Part shown: positions 39,901 to 48,209 of the stretch, in pieces | Numbering within the stretch: position 1 is the first letter of the stretch | Layout: the number at the start of each line of letters is the position of its first letter | Assembly: GCA_905182375.1 (NCBI GenBank) | Contig: CAJJBF010000001.1 | Span: 186,001-250,000, forward strand | Reading direction: 5' to 3' | DNA from: Flammeovirgaceae bacterium UBA4465 | GTDB taxonomy: Bacteria > Bacteroidota > Bacteroidia > Cytophagales > Cyclobacteriaceae | Length of the DNA: 64,000 nt | Notes under the pieces: generated by a model | Seen by the model: the letters and a program-made list of their open reading frames with translations, nothing else | Told to the model about the DNA's origin: nothing | Database searches by the model: none | Made by a program: the position numbers and the translations under genes

Positions 39901-41163
39901 TTCTAACAACTCATTAATTAAATTGGGGCTTCTTGCACCACTTAATGAAAGAAGATTTTGGTACAGATCATTAGAGCCATTGCGCGAAGCCCCATCTATC
40001 AAGGACCCTATGCTCGGATTATGTACGACGGATCCTTCACCTAAATCCATTAATGAGACAAAATTTCTGGTAGTCGCCGTATTATTATTCCTATTAAGGA
40101 CATAAACTTCGACTCTTGTCACGTTAATTCCTGAAATTAACTGAGGTAATCCCCCCAACCAATTTTCGTAATTTTCTCGAAAAAAGTGACTTAAAAAGAA
40201 ATGTCTGTTCTCATCATAATTAGATGCTTGAAGTTCAAATTGACGTTCATCTACTCCATCTTCTAGCGTGATTACCTCATTTCTTCCTTGTTGTCTAGAG
40301 GCAATTCCTGTTACATACAATTTGCCGAATTGCAGTTGTGTTTTAACACCAAACAAAGACTGAGCTCCCGAAATAAGACTGTTAGATATGGCCATACTTA
40401 CATTTCCCAATTCAATTTTTTTGATTATCTCTTCTTCGTATCCAGTATAATCGATCTTCATGTCATTTTGAAAATCAAACGAATTATTATTATCAAAATT
40501 AAAAGTAACCGCCAGCTTATCACCAATCTTACCCACAACATTGGAGCTGATCTGCATGTTAAAATTGAAGCCCCCATTTTTTCTTTGGCGTTCAGGTATC
40601 TGAGGGTTGTCATTGTATTGAAATAATCCTCCAAAATCCAGATTCACAAACCCGGTCGGTGTAATATCAACATAGCTACCTCCAAAAATTCTATCAAATA
40701 CGGGGCTTATGTAAAGCTTTGGTATCAATCGTCTACCACCAATCGCACTCTCCCCCTCCAAACCAATGGCCTGTTCTCGCCAATAATCTTTAACCAATTT
40801 TTGAGTTTGAGACGCATCGTATTCTTTAAAACTTAAATTTATGGGTGGTCGAAAATCAATACTTTCTAATTGTTCTGTAGCTGTAAAATTAATGCTCGTG
40901 TCAAAGTCAACTTGCAGATCTAGGGAAGTAGGATCTATTAAGTTAATAGATGATTTACTAGGAGGTTCAGAGTAAATATCTCCATATCGATAACTTGGAT
41001 TATAATTGGGGAAAGAAGTGGATTTATAAGGCACAAGGGTATCCGACTTTATCGTGCTGTCACCTGCTTGTGTGAAGAGTTCAGCTCCATACAAAAAAAA
41101 GGATGTATACGTGCACAAGCATATACTTGCTATCGCTCGGATATTGAACTGGTACTTATTCAA
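33967..41163 (-). CDS. sprA: SprA, outer-membrane translocon of the type IX secretion system
   Basis: At 2398 residues this is the longest gene of the window. It begins with a signal-like hydrophobic segment (IRAIASICLCTYTSFFLYGAEL). It then shows features of SprA/Sov: FGGSYVDITPTGFVNLDFGG, repeated beta-strand-rich blocks, IPGTSNLVEGEGTSYIDDFE, SICLWVNELRVTDFD, and a terminal strand ending SFGIQLRFNLAQ. SprA forms a very large single-chain beta-barrel through which T9SS cargo, including gliding adhesins and hydrolases, reaches the surface. It follows ruvA after 10 bases. No other core T9SS gene (porV, gldKLMN, sprE/T) is recognised nearby. Confidence 0.95.
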   Translation of the reverse strand: MNKYQFNIRAIASICLCTYTSFFLYGAELFTQAGDSTIKSDTLVPYKSTSFPNYNPSYRYGDIYSEPPSKSSINLIDPTSLDLQVDFDTSINFTATEQLESIDFRPPINLSFKEYDASQTQKLVKDYWREQAIGLEGESAIGGRRLIPKLYISPVFDRIFGGSYVDITPTGFVNLDFGGLFQYNDNPQIPERQRKNGGFNFNMQISSNVVGKIGDKLAVTFNFDNNNSFDFQNDMKIDYTGYEEEIIKKIELGNVSMAISNSLISGAQSLFGVKTQLQFGKLYVTGIASRQQGRNEVITLEDGVDERQFELQASNYDENRHFFLSHFFRENYENWLGGLPQLISGINVTRVEVYVLNRNNNTATTRNFVSLMDLGEGSVVHNPSIGSLIDGASRNGSNDLYQNLLSLSGARSPNLINELLELNFGMTESTDFVKVTTARKLDLTEYNINKELGYVSLIRKLQNDEVLAVSYEYTYNGQVYKVGELSEDYQGFDDDELIFLKMLRPNKINTRIPTWDLMMKNIYNLNAGQVQQDGFTLRIHYRDDLTGIDNPSLHEGRLTKDIPLVQLLGLDQLNRNNDRQKDGNFDYIEGITINSKTGVIIFPVLEPFGPKLKSYFDDSEFELIDKYVYDTLYRTTKADAAQIASKNKFFILGKYSGGSSSEISLPGINISPGSVVVMAGNTPLSEGLDYTVDYNLGRVRILNSGIMSSGKQIQISYEKADLFNFQTRWLTGTNFEYLFNDHFSIGATLLHLNERPGGKTRYAVGDEPTKNTKYGFNLNYQTDSRLLTQIIDAIPLISTKEKSSVSFSAEFAQLIPGTSNLVEGEGTSYIDDFENALTYGGNLQSWAGWNLASTPSTLDDRFEVVDVQGGDLGANYKRAKLAWYTVDNSVFYTSIGNRRPSNLTEEDLENHYERIVYPQEIHQQQDRTMITTNETILDIAYFPSERGPYNYNPNLDADGLLPNPKENWGGITNHINNEVDFDKTNIEFIEFWMMDPFIGFADGNPKGKVLDGRFNEHNMTGGSLIFNLGSVSEDYMKDGRHAFENGLPADGDLTNALATEWGYITEEQFLTNQFENSQGSRANQDVGLDGLKNDLEAAYFQPYIDQLNVGGLAREEILADPSGDNFQYYLDDTYDQKNAKVVERYKNYNGQEGNSPVTSSDFSEGNSPAPDNEDISRDNTVSGLEEYYEYKIDLRPGNLEVGKENIVDQVVGKDGEATWYLFRVPIKNPDKIVGAIEGFKSMQYARMYLTNFSQPVVLRMSSFRLIGNKWRKYQGTLFEEGFNEVPEVTTSDFQVSVVNVEENSIGNDASPPYVIPPGLSRDRDNTTFLNRRDNEQSLQVCVEDLPDKDSRAVFKGVSYDLINYGRLKMFFSAHAYQGDDVSDDEVSAFLRFGTDYSENYYEIELPLKITPTNSGLTGEAIRRVVWPEENEIDLAINEILALKSERNRTGLNVQVPYTKKSKDGKYDLTIKGRPELSTVLTMMIGMRNLGSDDLQDKSICLWVNELRVTDFDSQNGWAANARVNAKLADLGTFSASTRYTSNGFGSIQQRISERTREEQLQYDINASINFDKFLFPEKTGLKIPIYASIEQSRATPKFDPLDPDIPLEASLESFDTQVGKDDYLALVQDRSTRRSLNFTNVRKEKVKSDAKVNVYDIENFSFSYAFSDQNTTNISTQKFYRKTTSAGLSYNYSPEGFSIEPFAKSEILGNPFLKIIKDINFSILPTSFTFRGDLNRNFVHTQLYNAQLTTAGMDPYYERLFSFNRNYGLRWNFFKALSFDYNVRANAVIDESDDFVEGDITTSAERDYILDQILNLGRMKNYNQNASLNLKLPFDKIPITDWISSDVRYAVSYGWVTGSLNQEDSLGNSFGNIINNSSDKSLTGKIDMVKLYNKVPFLKTINTPSRSNRSSFSAGKKKEETETSLSSSLIVGKGILRVLMAIRSVNFNYGIKETTNLSGFLPAPNLFGMDSLWSAPGWGFLFGEQDAAIRFTAAEQGWITQTPFLTSPFMQSSTRNLSFNASIEPFKGLKIQLNGKRTSAGRYQEIFRYNSEIQEFGSLTPSRSGSYSISYLTIKSAFEAQTQTINGVEFETSPAFDEFKENIDIISGRLSNSLEASGISDRYDTISQDILVPAFLAAYTGENAENASMGVFPRIPIPNWRIDFAGLSKLPGLKDVFSSVNLTHGYRSIFNVNNYTNSLLYTEKMTLDNQLTDYPLASLTDSITGKLVPVYILNQVSILEQFAPLIGINIKTKTNLSASFNYKRDRNLALNLSNAQVTETQNSGVTFDFGWTKADLLLPFKTKGRTITIKNDVTFRMAITFRDSKTVQRKLQLEEEGTENKITNGNKGFQIRPSVAYKLNKQLDLTMYYEKNTTTPRVGSYLRSTTSFGIQLRFNLAQ

Positions 41164-41173
41164 GAATTGGTTT

Positions 41174-41764
41174 TTAAACTCTTTTTAAGGCAAACTTTAT
41201 CAGCTCCTCAAGTCGCAGGCTTTCATGCTCTGACATGATCTTATCAACTGTCTTTTCCGCCGCTGGCTTGCCGATACCTAATGTTGTTAGTGCAGATAAC
41301 GCTTGTGCTCTTAAAGTATTGTTAGATTCTCCAGATAAATCTATTGCATTTTCGAGCAAAGTCTCTTTTTTAAACTTGTCTTTAAGTTCTAAAATAATAC
41401 GTTCAGCAGTTTTGCCGCCAATGCCTTTGACCGACTGGATCACTTTTGCCTGCCCATTAATCACCGCCGCTTGTAACTCCTCTGCTGATAAACTTGACAA
41501 TACCATGAGTGCAGTACTCGGACCCACACCACTGATACCTATCAAATCCCTAAATCTGGATTTTTCAGATAAATCATGAAACCCATAAAGCGTTTGACTG
41601 TCTTCCTTGACATGAAAATGAGTGTACAATCGACCTTTGCCAAGCGCTTTGATTTGGCCATAGGTAATCAACGATATTTTAATTTCATAGCCAATCCCAT
41701 GGATATTTATAATAACATGGGTCGGCGATTTTTCCGCAAAGGCTCCTTCTACAAAATTAATCAT
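41174..41764 (-). CDS. ruvA: Holliday junction branch migration protein RuvA
   Basis: RuvA binds four-way DNA junctions and loads the RuvB motor. From ATG 41764 the protein has 196 residues: an N-terminal OB-fold (INFVEGAFAEKSPTHVIINIHGIGYEI), two helix-hairpin-helix motifs (LIGISGVGPSTAL and IQSVKGIGGKTAERIILEL), and a C-terminal RuvB-binding helix bundle. The open frame extends 24 codons further upstream into maeB without family character, so the overlapping ATG (8 bases) is the start. ruvB is not in the window. Confidence 0.95.
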   Translation of the reverse strand: MINFVEGAFAEKSPTHVIINIHGIGYEIKISLITYGQIKALGKGRLYTHFHVKEDSQTLYGFHDLSEKSRFRDLIGISGVGPSTALMVLSSLSAEELQAAVINGQAKVIQSVKGIGGKTAERIILELKDKFKKETLLENAIDLSGESNNTLRAQALSALTTLGIGKPAAEKTVDKIMSEHESLRLEELIKFALKRV

Positions 41765-44045
41765 GAGATGCCTTTTCAGATATTTCTTGCTCTTGCGCAT
41801 CAACCACCGCAATAGCTGTAATATTAAAAATATCACTTACTGAGCTCCCTTTTTGGAGTACATGAATGGCTTTTCTCATACCCATCAAGATGGGTCCAAT
41901 GGCTTCAGCACCTCCAAATTCCATAAGTAATTTATAAGCAATATTGCCTGACTCTAAGTTCGGGAAGATCAGTGTATTTGCGAACGTTCCAGACAATTTA
42001 CTAAATGGATAATTTTCCTCTATATACTCCTTACTAAGGGCTACATTCGCCTGAATTTCTCCATCAATCAATAATTCTGGCCACTTGGCTTGTGCTTTGG
42101 CTACAGCCTTAGCCATCTTTTGTGGGATCTCTCCCTTTGCTGACCCGAAATTGGAATAAGAAAGTCCTGCCATTCTGGGCTCAACATCAAAAAATCGAAC
42201 TGCCTGCGCTGTCAACCCGATAATATCAACCAACTGATCCGCAGAGGGATTTAAATTAACAGTAGTGTCTGAAAGAAAATAATTTCCGTTTTTGTTACTT
42301 AAAATGTACATTCCTGCCACACGATCAATCCCGGACTCTGGTCCTATGATTTCTAATGCCGGCCGTATGGTCTCTGGATAGTCATTTGACATTCCAGAAA
42401 TGAAAGCATCTGCTTCCTCATTATTAACCATCATCACACCAAAATAATTATAATTGAGCATCGCCTTCTTGGCTTGGGGATGCGTCATCCCTTTCCGCTG
42501 ACGCAATTTGAAAAGTTGGTCGGCATAATTCAATCGTTTGGCCTCCTGCTCTATTGGATCAATAATTTCGCATTCTCCCAAATCCAGTTCATTCTCTTTT
42601 ATTAACTGCTGAATAAGTATCCGATTACCCAATAAAATAGGAATAGCCACTCCCTGATCGACTGCCTGTTGAGCCGCCTTAAGAATAGAAACCTCATGCG
42701 CTTCTCCAAAAATAACACGTTTTGGATCTTTTTTCGCTCGAGTAATAATCCTAGAAATCAAGCGTTGATCAATGCCCACTCGCTCTTGGAGCTCTATTTT
42801 ATACTGCTCCCAATTTTCAATGTCTATCTGTGCTACCTTCGAATTCATTGCTGCCTTTGCGACTGCTGGAGAAATAATGGTGATTAATCGTGGATCAAGC
42901 GGTTTGGGAATTAAATAATCTCGGCCAAATTTCAAAGTATTAGATCCATAAGCCTTGAGAACCAAATCGGGAACACTTTCCTTGGCTAAATCAGCAATTG
43001 CCTTAACCGCAGCAAGCTTCATGGCTTCATTTATGGTCGTAGCCCTCACATCAAGGGCACCTCTGAAAATATAAGGAAAGCCCAAAACGTTGTTTACCTG
43101 ATTGGGATGATCTGATCTTCCGGTCGCCATAATGATGTCTTTACGAGTCGACATCGCAAGTTCATAGGCGATTTCTGGATCTGGATTTGAGAGCGCGAAA
43201 ATTATTGGATTCGCTGCCATCGTTAAAATCATCTCTGGAGTCAAAATATTAGCCTTAGACAATCCTAGGAACATATCAGCATCTACCAATGCATCACTGA
43301 GTGTATGCAGATCTTTATTCGTAGCATACTTGGCCTTTTGCTCATTGATGACATCTCGATCCACTCTTACTACGCCCTTTGAATCTGTCATAACAATATT
43401 TCCGACATCAACACCCAATGACACATAAAGATCGGTACAGGCAATGGCCGCTGCTCCACCTCCACTAATGACTATTTTAAGTTCTTCTATCTTTTTATCA
43501 ACTAGTTCCAACGCATTCAATAGCGCAGCACTCGAAATAATCGCTGTCCCATGCTGATCATCATGCATGACAGGAATACTCATCACTTTCCTAAGCGCTT
43601 TTTCAATCTTGAAACATTCTGGCGCCTTAATATCTTCTAAATTAATTCCTCCAAAAGTGGGCTCCAAAGATTTGACAATTTCTATAAATTTATCGGGATC
43701 CGTTTCATTAACCTCAATATCAAAAACATCAATCCCAGCAAATTTTTTAAAAAGAACTCCCTTGCCCTCCATTACCGGCTTAGAGGCTTCGGGGCCAATA
43801 TTTCCAAGTCCTAACACCGCCGTTCCATTGGTGATTACGCCTACTAGATTACCTTTAGCAGTATATTTATATACATCTTGTTTGTTGTTGGCAATTTCCA
43901 AACAAGGCACCGCTACCCCGGGAGAATATGCCAATGCTAAATCATGTTGGCTTCTTAGTGGCTTGGTTGGAATAACCTCAATTTTACCTCGAGGAGGTGC
44001 TTCGTGGAAGTCTAATGCCTCTTGTTTTCTGATTTTTGCACACAT
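41757..44045 (-). CDS. maeB: NADP-dependent malic enzyme with C-terminal phosphate acetyltransferase-like domain
   Basis: This is a two-part protein of about 762 residues. Residues 1-430 form the malic enzyme (malate to pyruvate plus CO2), with LALAYSPGVAVPCLEIA, GTAVLGLGNIGPEASKPVMEGK, MHDDQHGTAII, VISGGGAAAIACTDLYV and FALSNPDPEI. The remainder resembles phosphotransacetylase (VIFGEAHEVSILKAAQ, SDTTVNLNPSADQLVDI, ANTLIFPNLESGNIAYKLL). In MaeB proteins this domain is regulatory, responding to acetyl-CoA. ATG 44045 matches the usual N-terminus; the longer open frame runs into the upstream gene. Confidence 0.94.
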   Translation of the reverse strand: MCAKIRKQEALDFHEAPPRGKIEVIPTKPLRSQHDLALAYSPGVAVPCLEIANNKQDVYKYTAKGNLVGVITNGTAVLGLGNIGPEASKPVMEGKGVLFKKFAGIDVFDIEVNETDPDKFIEIVKSLEPTFGGINLEDIKAPECFKIEKALRKVMSIPVMHDDQHGTAIISSAALLNALELVDKKIEELKIVISGGGAAAIACTDLYVSLGVDVGNIVMTDSKGVVRVDRDVINEQKAKYATNKDLHTLSDALVDADMFLGLSKANILTPEMILTMAANPIIFALSNPDPEIAYELAMSTRKDIIMATGRSDHPNQVNNVLGFPYIFRGALDVRATTINEAMKLAAVKAIADLAKESVPDLVLKAYGSNTLKFGRDYLIPKPLDPRLITIISPAVAKAAMNSKVAQIDIENWEQYKIELQERVGIDQRLISRIITRAKKDPKRVIFGEAHEVSILKAAQQAVDQGVAIPILLGNRILIQQLIKENELDLGECEIIDPIEQEAKRLNYADQLFKLRQRKGMTHPQAKKAMLNYNYFGVMMVNNEEADAFISGMSNDYPETIRPALEIIGPESGIDRVAGMYILSNKNGNYFLSDTTVNLNPSADQLVDIIGLTAQAVRFFDVEPRMAGLSYSNFGSAKGEIPQKMAKAVAKAQAKWPELLIDGEIQANVALSKEYIEENYPFSKLSGTFANTLIFPNLESGNIAYKLLMEFGGAEAIGPILMGMRKAIHVLQKGSSVSDIFNITAIAVVDAQEQEISEKASHD

Positions 44046-44061
44046 AGTTTTTTGGTTATCT

Positions 44062-45132
44062 TCAGTTGCCCTCTTTAAAGGTTGACAGTATCGCATCGAC
44101 TTCTTGCAGCAAGGTTCTTTTTTTCTTACCTGGTGCAGCAACAAAGCCCTCAATATAATAAATTAATTTTTGTCTTTCTGAAACAAAAGTATAACTAATA
44201 TAAGGCCCACCAAGGGAGTTATCATTGATTTTCCAAAGGCCTCTGCTCTCCACGGCATAACGCCCCTTAAATTGGGTTTTTTTCAGGAACACCGTATTTA
44301 AATCATTACGCATTTGTCGGGTAATAAATAAATTATTTTTCTCGCTATCTCTTAAAAATTGTTTAGTAATTCGATCTCTGAATTCCGGTACCTGATCAAA
44401 TATTTCAATATTTGTATAGGCCTCGTAATACACAAATACGTTTTGTTCCTTACTCCCGTTGAAATACCTCATCCAATAAAACCCAGGCTCACTTGCTGCT
44501 TGCTGCCAACCTGAAGGGATCTTAATTTGAAATGAATGCACTTTTTTAACGACCTTCTCAAGTGATTTCTCATGACTCTTAAATAATTTACTTACCGTCC
44601 TATCCCGGACTCTTTTCTCAAATAAGGACTGAATTCTTTCCTTATTATCTGTGAGCTTTTGGCTGAGGTCTTTTTCTGTATTTCCGAACAAATATAAAAT
44701 CATTTGTCCTTTGGCAAACTCATCTTTTCGAATGCTCATATAGAGACTGGTATCGAGTTTAATCATCCTCAGAGATTGAGAAGTAAGGAAACCCTTCAAA
44801 ACATTGCTTTCGGAGGTCTTACTATCTAAGGTCACCACAAAAATCATATTAGCTGAAGATTTAAGCGTAGTATTTAACTTTTTTGGACTGACCCTATTGA
44901 GATGAAATAAAGGCTCATCTTGGGGCAACCCGGGCATAGGCTCCCTGAGTATCCCTCTAAGTTGTGTTCCTAGATCATGGTCCCACTGCTGTTGATCCAT
45001 CACCAACATAATACTGCCAATTTCTCCCTTGGCGGTAGGCATAAATTCTTGGGCGATCTTTTGCTGAGTTTCTCCACAAAACGCAAACAACCAGATAGTA
45101 CAAGTAATAAAAAAATAGTTTTTTTTCCTCAT
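44062..45132 (-). CDS. DUF4837 family lipoprotein-like protein
   Basis: This 356-residue protein has an N-terminal signal (FFITCTIWLFAFCGE) whose Cys19 could be lipidated, although AFC is not an ideal lipobox. The body matches my recollection of DUF4837: KGEIGSIMLVMDQQQWDHDLG near the start, FQIKIPSGWQQAAS in the middle and GRYAVESRGLWKINDNSLGGPYI towards the end. The function is unknown; the family is restricted to Bacteroidota and recurrently lies next to envelope genes. It lies 38 bases after the lytic transglycosylase gene and 16 before maeB. Confidence 0.8.
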   Translation of the reverse strand: MRKKNYFFITCTIWLFAFCGETQQKIAQEFMPTAKGEIGSIMLVMDQQQWDHDLGTQLRGILREPMPGLPQDEPLFHLNRVSPKKLNTTLKSSANMIFVVTLDSKTSESNVLKGFLTSQSLRMIKLDTSLYMSIRKDEFAKGQMILYLFGNTEKDLSQKLTDNKERIQSLFEKRVRDRTVSKLFKSHEKSLEKVVKKVHSFQIKIPSGWQQAASEPGFYWMRYFNGSKEQNVFVYYEAYTNIEIFDQVPEFRDRITKQFLRDSEKNNLFITRQMRNDLNTVFLKKTQFKGRYAVESRGLWKINDNSLGGPYISYTFVSERQKLIYYIEGFVAAPGKKKRTLLQEVDAILSTFKEGN

Positions 45133-45170
45133 TTAATAAATATCACTTCAAAAATTTATACAGAATTTAT

Positions 45171-46526
45171 TTAATCACTTCCAATAATTAGGTTTTGACC
45201 AGGATAAATTGTGTTAGAATTCAGTTTATTTATTTTTTTGATGGTTGCCACTGAAACATTTGAATTCTTAGAAATACTCCATAATGAGTCTCCTCTTCTT
45301 ACCTGATAAGTCGTCCCCGTGATTACCGATGATAATTTCTGATTCTGATTGGCCACTACATACACTTTTTGATTACTCTTAGTATAGCTGGGAAGGGTCC
45401 AAATAGCTAAATTTTGCCCTGTCCGAATCAAGGTCGAACTAAGATTATTCCACTTTTGGATATCTGAAACACGTACGGCGTAGTGGCGCGCAATACTTCC
45501 TAAATTATCTCCACTTCTCACGAGATAAATATTTTTTGTCCGCCCATAGGTACTTCCTGTCATACGCCTTGCCAAATACTCCAATTCCTCCTTTCCTACT
45601 TTATTCGCAGTATCATATAAGAATATACGTTGGGCATTAATATAAAGCTTTCTGTCTGCAGGAACTTTCAGAGAAAAACCACGCACCCCTTCAGGAATCA
45701 CCCCTCTTTTAATACTTGGATTAAGATCAAGTAATTCCTCCAAAGCTATATCAGCAAAATGTGCAAAGGTGGCCAAGTGCAAATATTGGCTTACTACAAT
45801 CGTATCTGATAAGGCTAATGATGATTTTTGATCTGGAAAAAGATTATGTTCTTCTGCATAATTCAGCACATAATTGATGGCAATGAATTGAGGAATATAG
45901 GAACGAGTTTCTCTAGGTAAATATCGATAAATTTGCCAAAAATCTTTTTTATAACCACTCCTTCGGATGGCCTTACGGACATTACCTGGACCACAATTGT
46001 AGGCAGCAATAGCTAAATCCCATCTGCCAAAAGTATTATACAAGCTCTTTAAATACCTACAAGCAGCATCAGTTGCCTGATTTGGGTCCATACGGTCATC
46101 TATGTACCATGAATTAGATAATCCATAGGATCGACCAGTGCTTGGCATAAACTGCCATAGCCCAACTGCACCGGCTCGCGACTGGGCCCGCGGCACCAAA
46201 CCTGACTCAACGATCGCTAAATATTTTAGATCATCAGGTAAACCGTATTCTTCCAGATAGGGTTCTATGATTGAAAAATAATAATCTTTCTTTTCTAGAA
46301 CCCCTCGCGTGTAATCTCGATTACGAACAGAAAAAAAATCTATGAAACTCTTTACGGTTTTATTGAAAGTTAGCGGAATTTCCGTATTCAGACACCCCAT
46401 TCGATCGGCGATTTCAGCATAATTGGCATCTGGAATATAATCATATCTTTGATGTGTTGAATCGTACTCAGCAAACACATTTGTGATATAAAGCAGCGCC
46501 AAAAATATTGTTAAGCCTATCTTCAT
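45171..46526 (-). CDS. Membrane-bound lytic murein transglycosylase with two LysM domains (MltD-like)
   Basis: This enzyme cleaves glycan strands of peptidoglycan to form 1,6-anhydro-muramyl ends. The 451-residue protein has a signal peptide (1-19) and an SLT domain with catalytic Glu in VESGLVPRAQSRAGAVGLWQ, followed by FMPSTGRSYGL and AAYNCGPGNVRKAI. Two C-terminal LysM repeats (YLVRSGDNLGSIARHYAV and YQVRRGDSLWSISKNSNV) hold it on the wall. It follows gatA after 5 bases and precedes DUF4837. It matches MltD architecture and length. Confidence 0.92.
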   Translation of the reverse strand: MKIGLTIFLALLYITNVFAEYDSTHQRYDYIPDANYAEIADRMGCLNTEIPLTFNKTVKSFIDFFSVRNRDYTRGVLEKKDYYFSIIEPYLEEYGLPDDLKYLAIVESGLVPRAQSRAGAVGLWQFMPSTGRSYGLSNSWYIDDRMDPNQATDAACRYLKSLYNTFGRWDLAIAAYNCGPGNVRKAIRRSGYKKDFWQIYRYLPRETRSYIPQFIAINYVLNYAEEHNLFPDQKSSLALSDTIVVSQYLHLATFAHFADIALEELLDLNPSIKRGVIPEGVRGFSLKVPADRKLYINAQRIFLYDTANKVGKEELEYLARRMTGSTYGRTKNIYLVRSGDNLGSIARHYAVRVSDIQKWNNLSSTLIRTGQNLAIWTLPSYTKSNQKVYVVANQNQKLSSVITGTTYQVRRGDSLWSISKNSNVSVATIKKINKLNSNTIYPGQNLIIGSD

Positions 46527-46531
46527 CTGAA

Positions 46532-47953
46532 TTATGTGATTTTAAATGACTTTGCAAAAGAAAAAAGCTTCTCCTCCTCAAAACTTGCTGCCATTACCTG
46601 TAATCCAATAGGCATCGCATTTTGATCTTCTCCCAAAGGAATAGAAATAGCAGGTATTCCCGCAACAGAAGCCTGTACAGTAAATAAATCTGCCAGGTAC
46701 ATTTCTACAGGATCTATGGTTTTGGAATTGATCTCAAAAGCCGTAGTCGCCGTAGTTGGTGAAATAATAAAATCATATTCTTCAAGAATCTTTTCGGTGT
46801 AATCCTTTACCAATCGCCTTACCTTTTGAGCCTTTGTGTAAAATGCATCCTGATAACCTGAAGAAAGCACAAAAGTTCCTAGAAGAATTCTCCTCAAAAC
46901 TTCGGATCCGAACCCCTGGGTTCGTGATTTTTTATACATGGATTCTAAATTAGAAATCTCTAAATCCCTAAACCCATAACGTACCCCATCGAATCTAGCT
47001 AAGTTGGCACTTGCTTCAGCAGAAGTCAAAATGTAGTAGGTTGGCAACAAATATTCTAAAAAAGGAAAAGATACTTTTTCCAATAAATGGCCTGAGGTCT
47101 TTAAGCTCGACATAGTTTGATTCATCATTTGACTGACCGAAGTAGCTATTCCTTCTACCTTATTGATTTCATCGAAATAAGCAATTTTATAGCTACTGGA
47201 CTTGATAGGACTTTGAGAAAATTGAGGTACTTTTTTTCTACTTGAAGTGGTATCTCGCTCATCGCTGCCCGCTATTATTTCAAGAATTAATTCTGTATCA
47301 GCAATACTTTTAGATAAAATTCCCACACAATCAAAAGAGCTAGAATAAGCAGTGAGTCCATAACGAGAAATCCGAGAATAAGTAGGCTTCAGACCAAATA
47401 CACCGCAAAATGCGGCGGGTTGTCGTACGGATCCTCCCGTGTCAGAACCTAAAGAGATCTGGCACATATCCATTTGCACGCCAACCGCACTTCCCCCAGA
47501 AGAACCTCCGGGGACTCGTGATGGATTTGCTCCATTTTTAACCAAACCAAATGCAGAGTTCTCATTAGAGGAGCCCATCGCAAATTCATCACAATTTTGC
47601 CGACCTATGATGATGGCATCCTCATCTAATAACCGTTGAATAGGGGTCGCTGTGATTTGGCTCTCAAAATCTTCAAGTATTTTGCTTGAGCACGAAACCA
47701 AATGGTCTTTCAAGCAAAAGAGATCTTTAATCCCCACCACTAAGCCCGCCAAGCGACCTGCAGTTCCCTGCTTTAATTTCAAGTCAACTTGTGCCGCCTT
47801 TATTATGGCCTCCTCTTTAAATACTTCAAGAAAAGCATTTAAATTTGGATTATGCTCCTCAATTTTTTCTAGATGATGATTTACTATTTGAGCAACTGTA
47901 ATTCTTTGCTCATCAAGATCAGCCCTAATTTGCTGATATGATTTGTAAAGCAT
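46532..47953 (-). CDS. gatA: Glu/Asp-tRNA amidotransferase subunit A
   Basis: GatA releases ammonia from glutamine for the transamidation of Glu-tRNA(Gln) and Asp-tRNA(Asn). The 473-residue protein contains the amidase Ser-cisSer-Lys triad: Lys in LVVGIKDLFC and the two serines in PGGSSGGSAVG and GSDTGGSVRQPAAFCG. The GatA-specific segment GLKPTYSRISRYGL is also present. It sits between tatA (6 bases) and the transglycosylase (5 bases), far from gatC at 25.9 kb. Confidence 0.95.
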   Translation of the reverse strand: MLYKSYQQIRADLDEQRITVAQIVNHHLEKIEEHNPNLNAFLEVFKEEAIIKAAQVDLKLKQGTAGRLAGLVVGIKDLFCLKDHLVSCSSKILEDFESQITATPIQRLLDEDAIIIGRQNCDEFAMGSSNENSAFGLVKNGANPSRVPGGSSGGSAVGVQMDMCQISLGSDTGGSVRQPAAFCGVFGLKPTYSRISRYGLTAYSSSFDCVGILSKSIADTELILEIIAGSDERDTTSSRKKVPQFSQSPIKSSSYKIAYFDEINKVEGIATSVSQMMNQTMSSLKTSGHLLEKVSFPFLEYLLPTYYILTSAEASANLARFDGVRYGFRDLEISNLESMYKKSRTQGFGSEVLRRILLGTFVLSSGYQDAFYTKAQKVRRLVKDYTEKILEEYDFIISPTTATTAFEINSKTIDPVEMYLADLFTVQASVAGIPAISIPLGEDQNAMPIGLQVMAASFEEEKLFSFAKSFKIT

Positions 47954-47959
47954 GACAAA

Positions 47960-48163
47960 CTAAGGTTTCTTTTCGTCTGACTGAGCGCCTTGTTCAATTT
48001 CTTGCTTAATATCCTTGGTGGCATCTTTAAACTCTCTTATGCCTTTCCCTAGCCCTCTGGCTATTTCAGGTATTTTTTTTGCCCCAAAAAAGACAACCAG
48101 AAAAAGGCCAATGACAATCCATTCCCATCCTCCAGGCATTCCAAATGCTAATACAGTATCCAT
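47960..48163 (-). CDS. tatA: Sec-independent protein translocase TatA/E
   Basis: TatA makes the pore-forming oligomer of the twin-arginine pathway. The 67-residue protein has one N-terminal helix (EWIVIGLFLVVFFGAKKIPE), the conserved FGAKKIPEIARGLGKGIREFK hinge and amphipathic helix, and a charged tail. TatC is not in the window. The TIM-barrel protein at 19.4 kb carries a Tat-like signal, giving at least one possible client. It lies 46 bases after the EnvC-like gene. Confidence 0.93.
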   Translation of the reverse strand: MDTVLAFGMPGGWEWIVIGLFLVVFFGAKKIPEIARGLGKGIREFKDATKDIKQEIEQGAQSDEKKP

Positions 48164-48209
48164 GAATGTTTTTTTTATTTAAATCAAAGATAAGCAAAAA
48201 GCTATCAAA

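Noticed and set aside
35084..40626. Several plus-strand open frames opposite sprA
   Set aside because: They are antisense shadows of a very long conserved gene, with no signals of their own.
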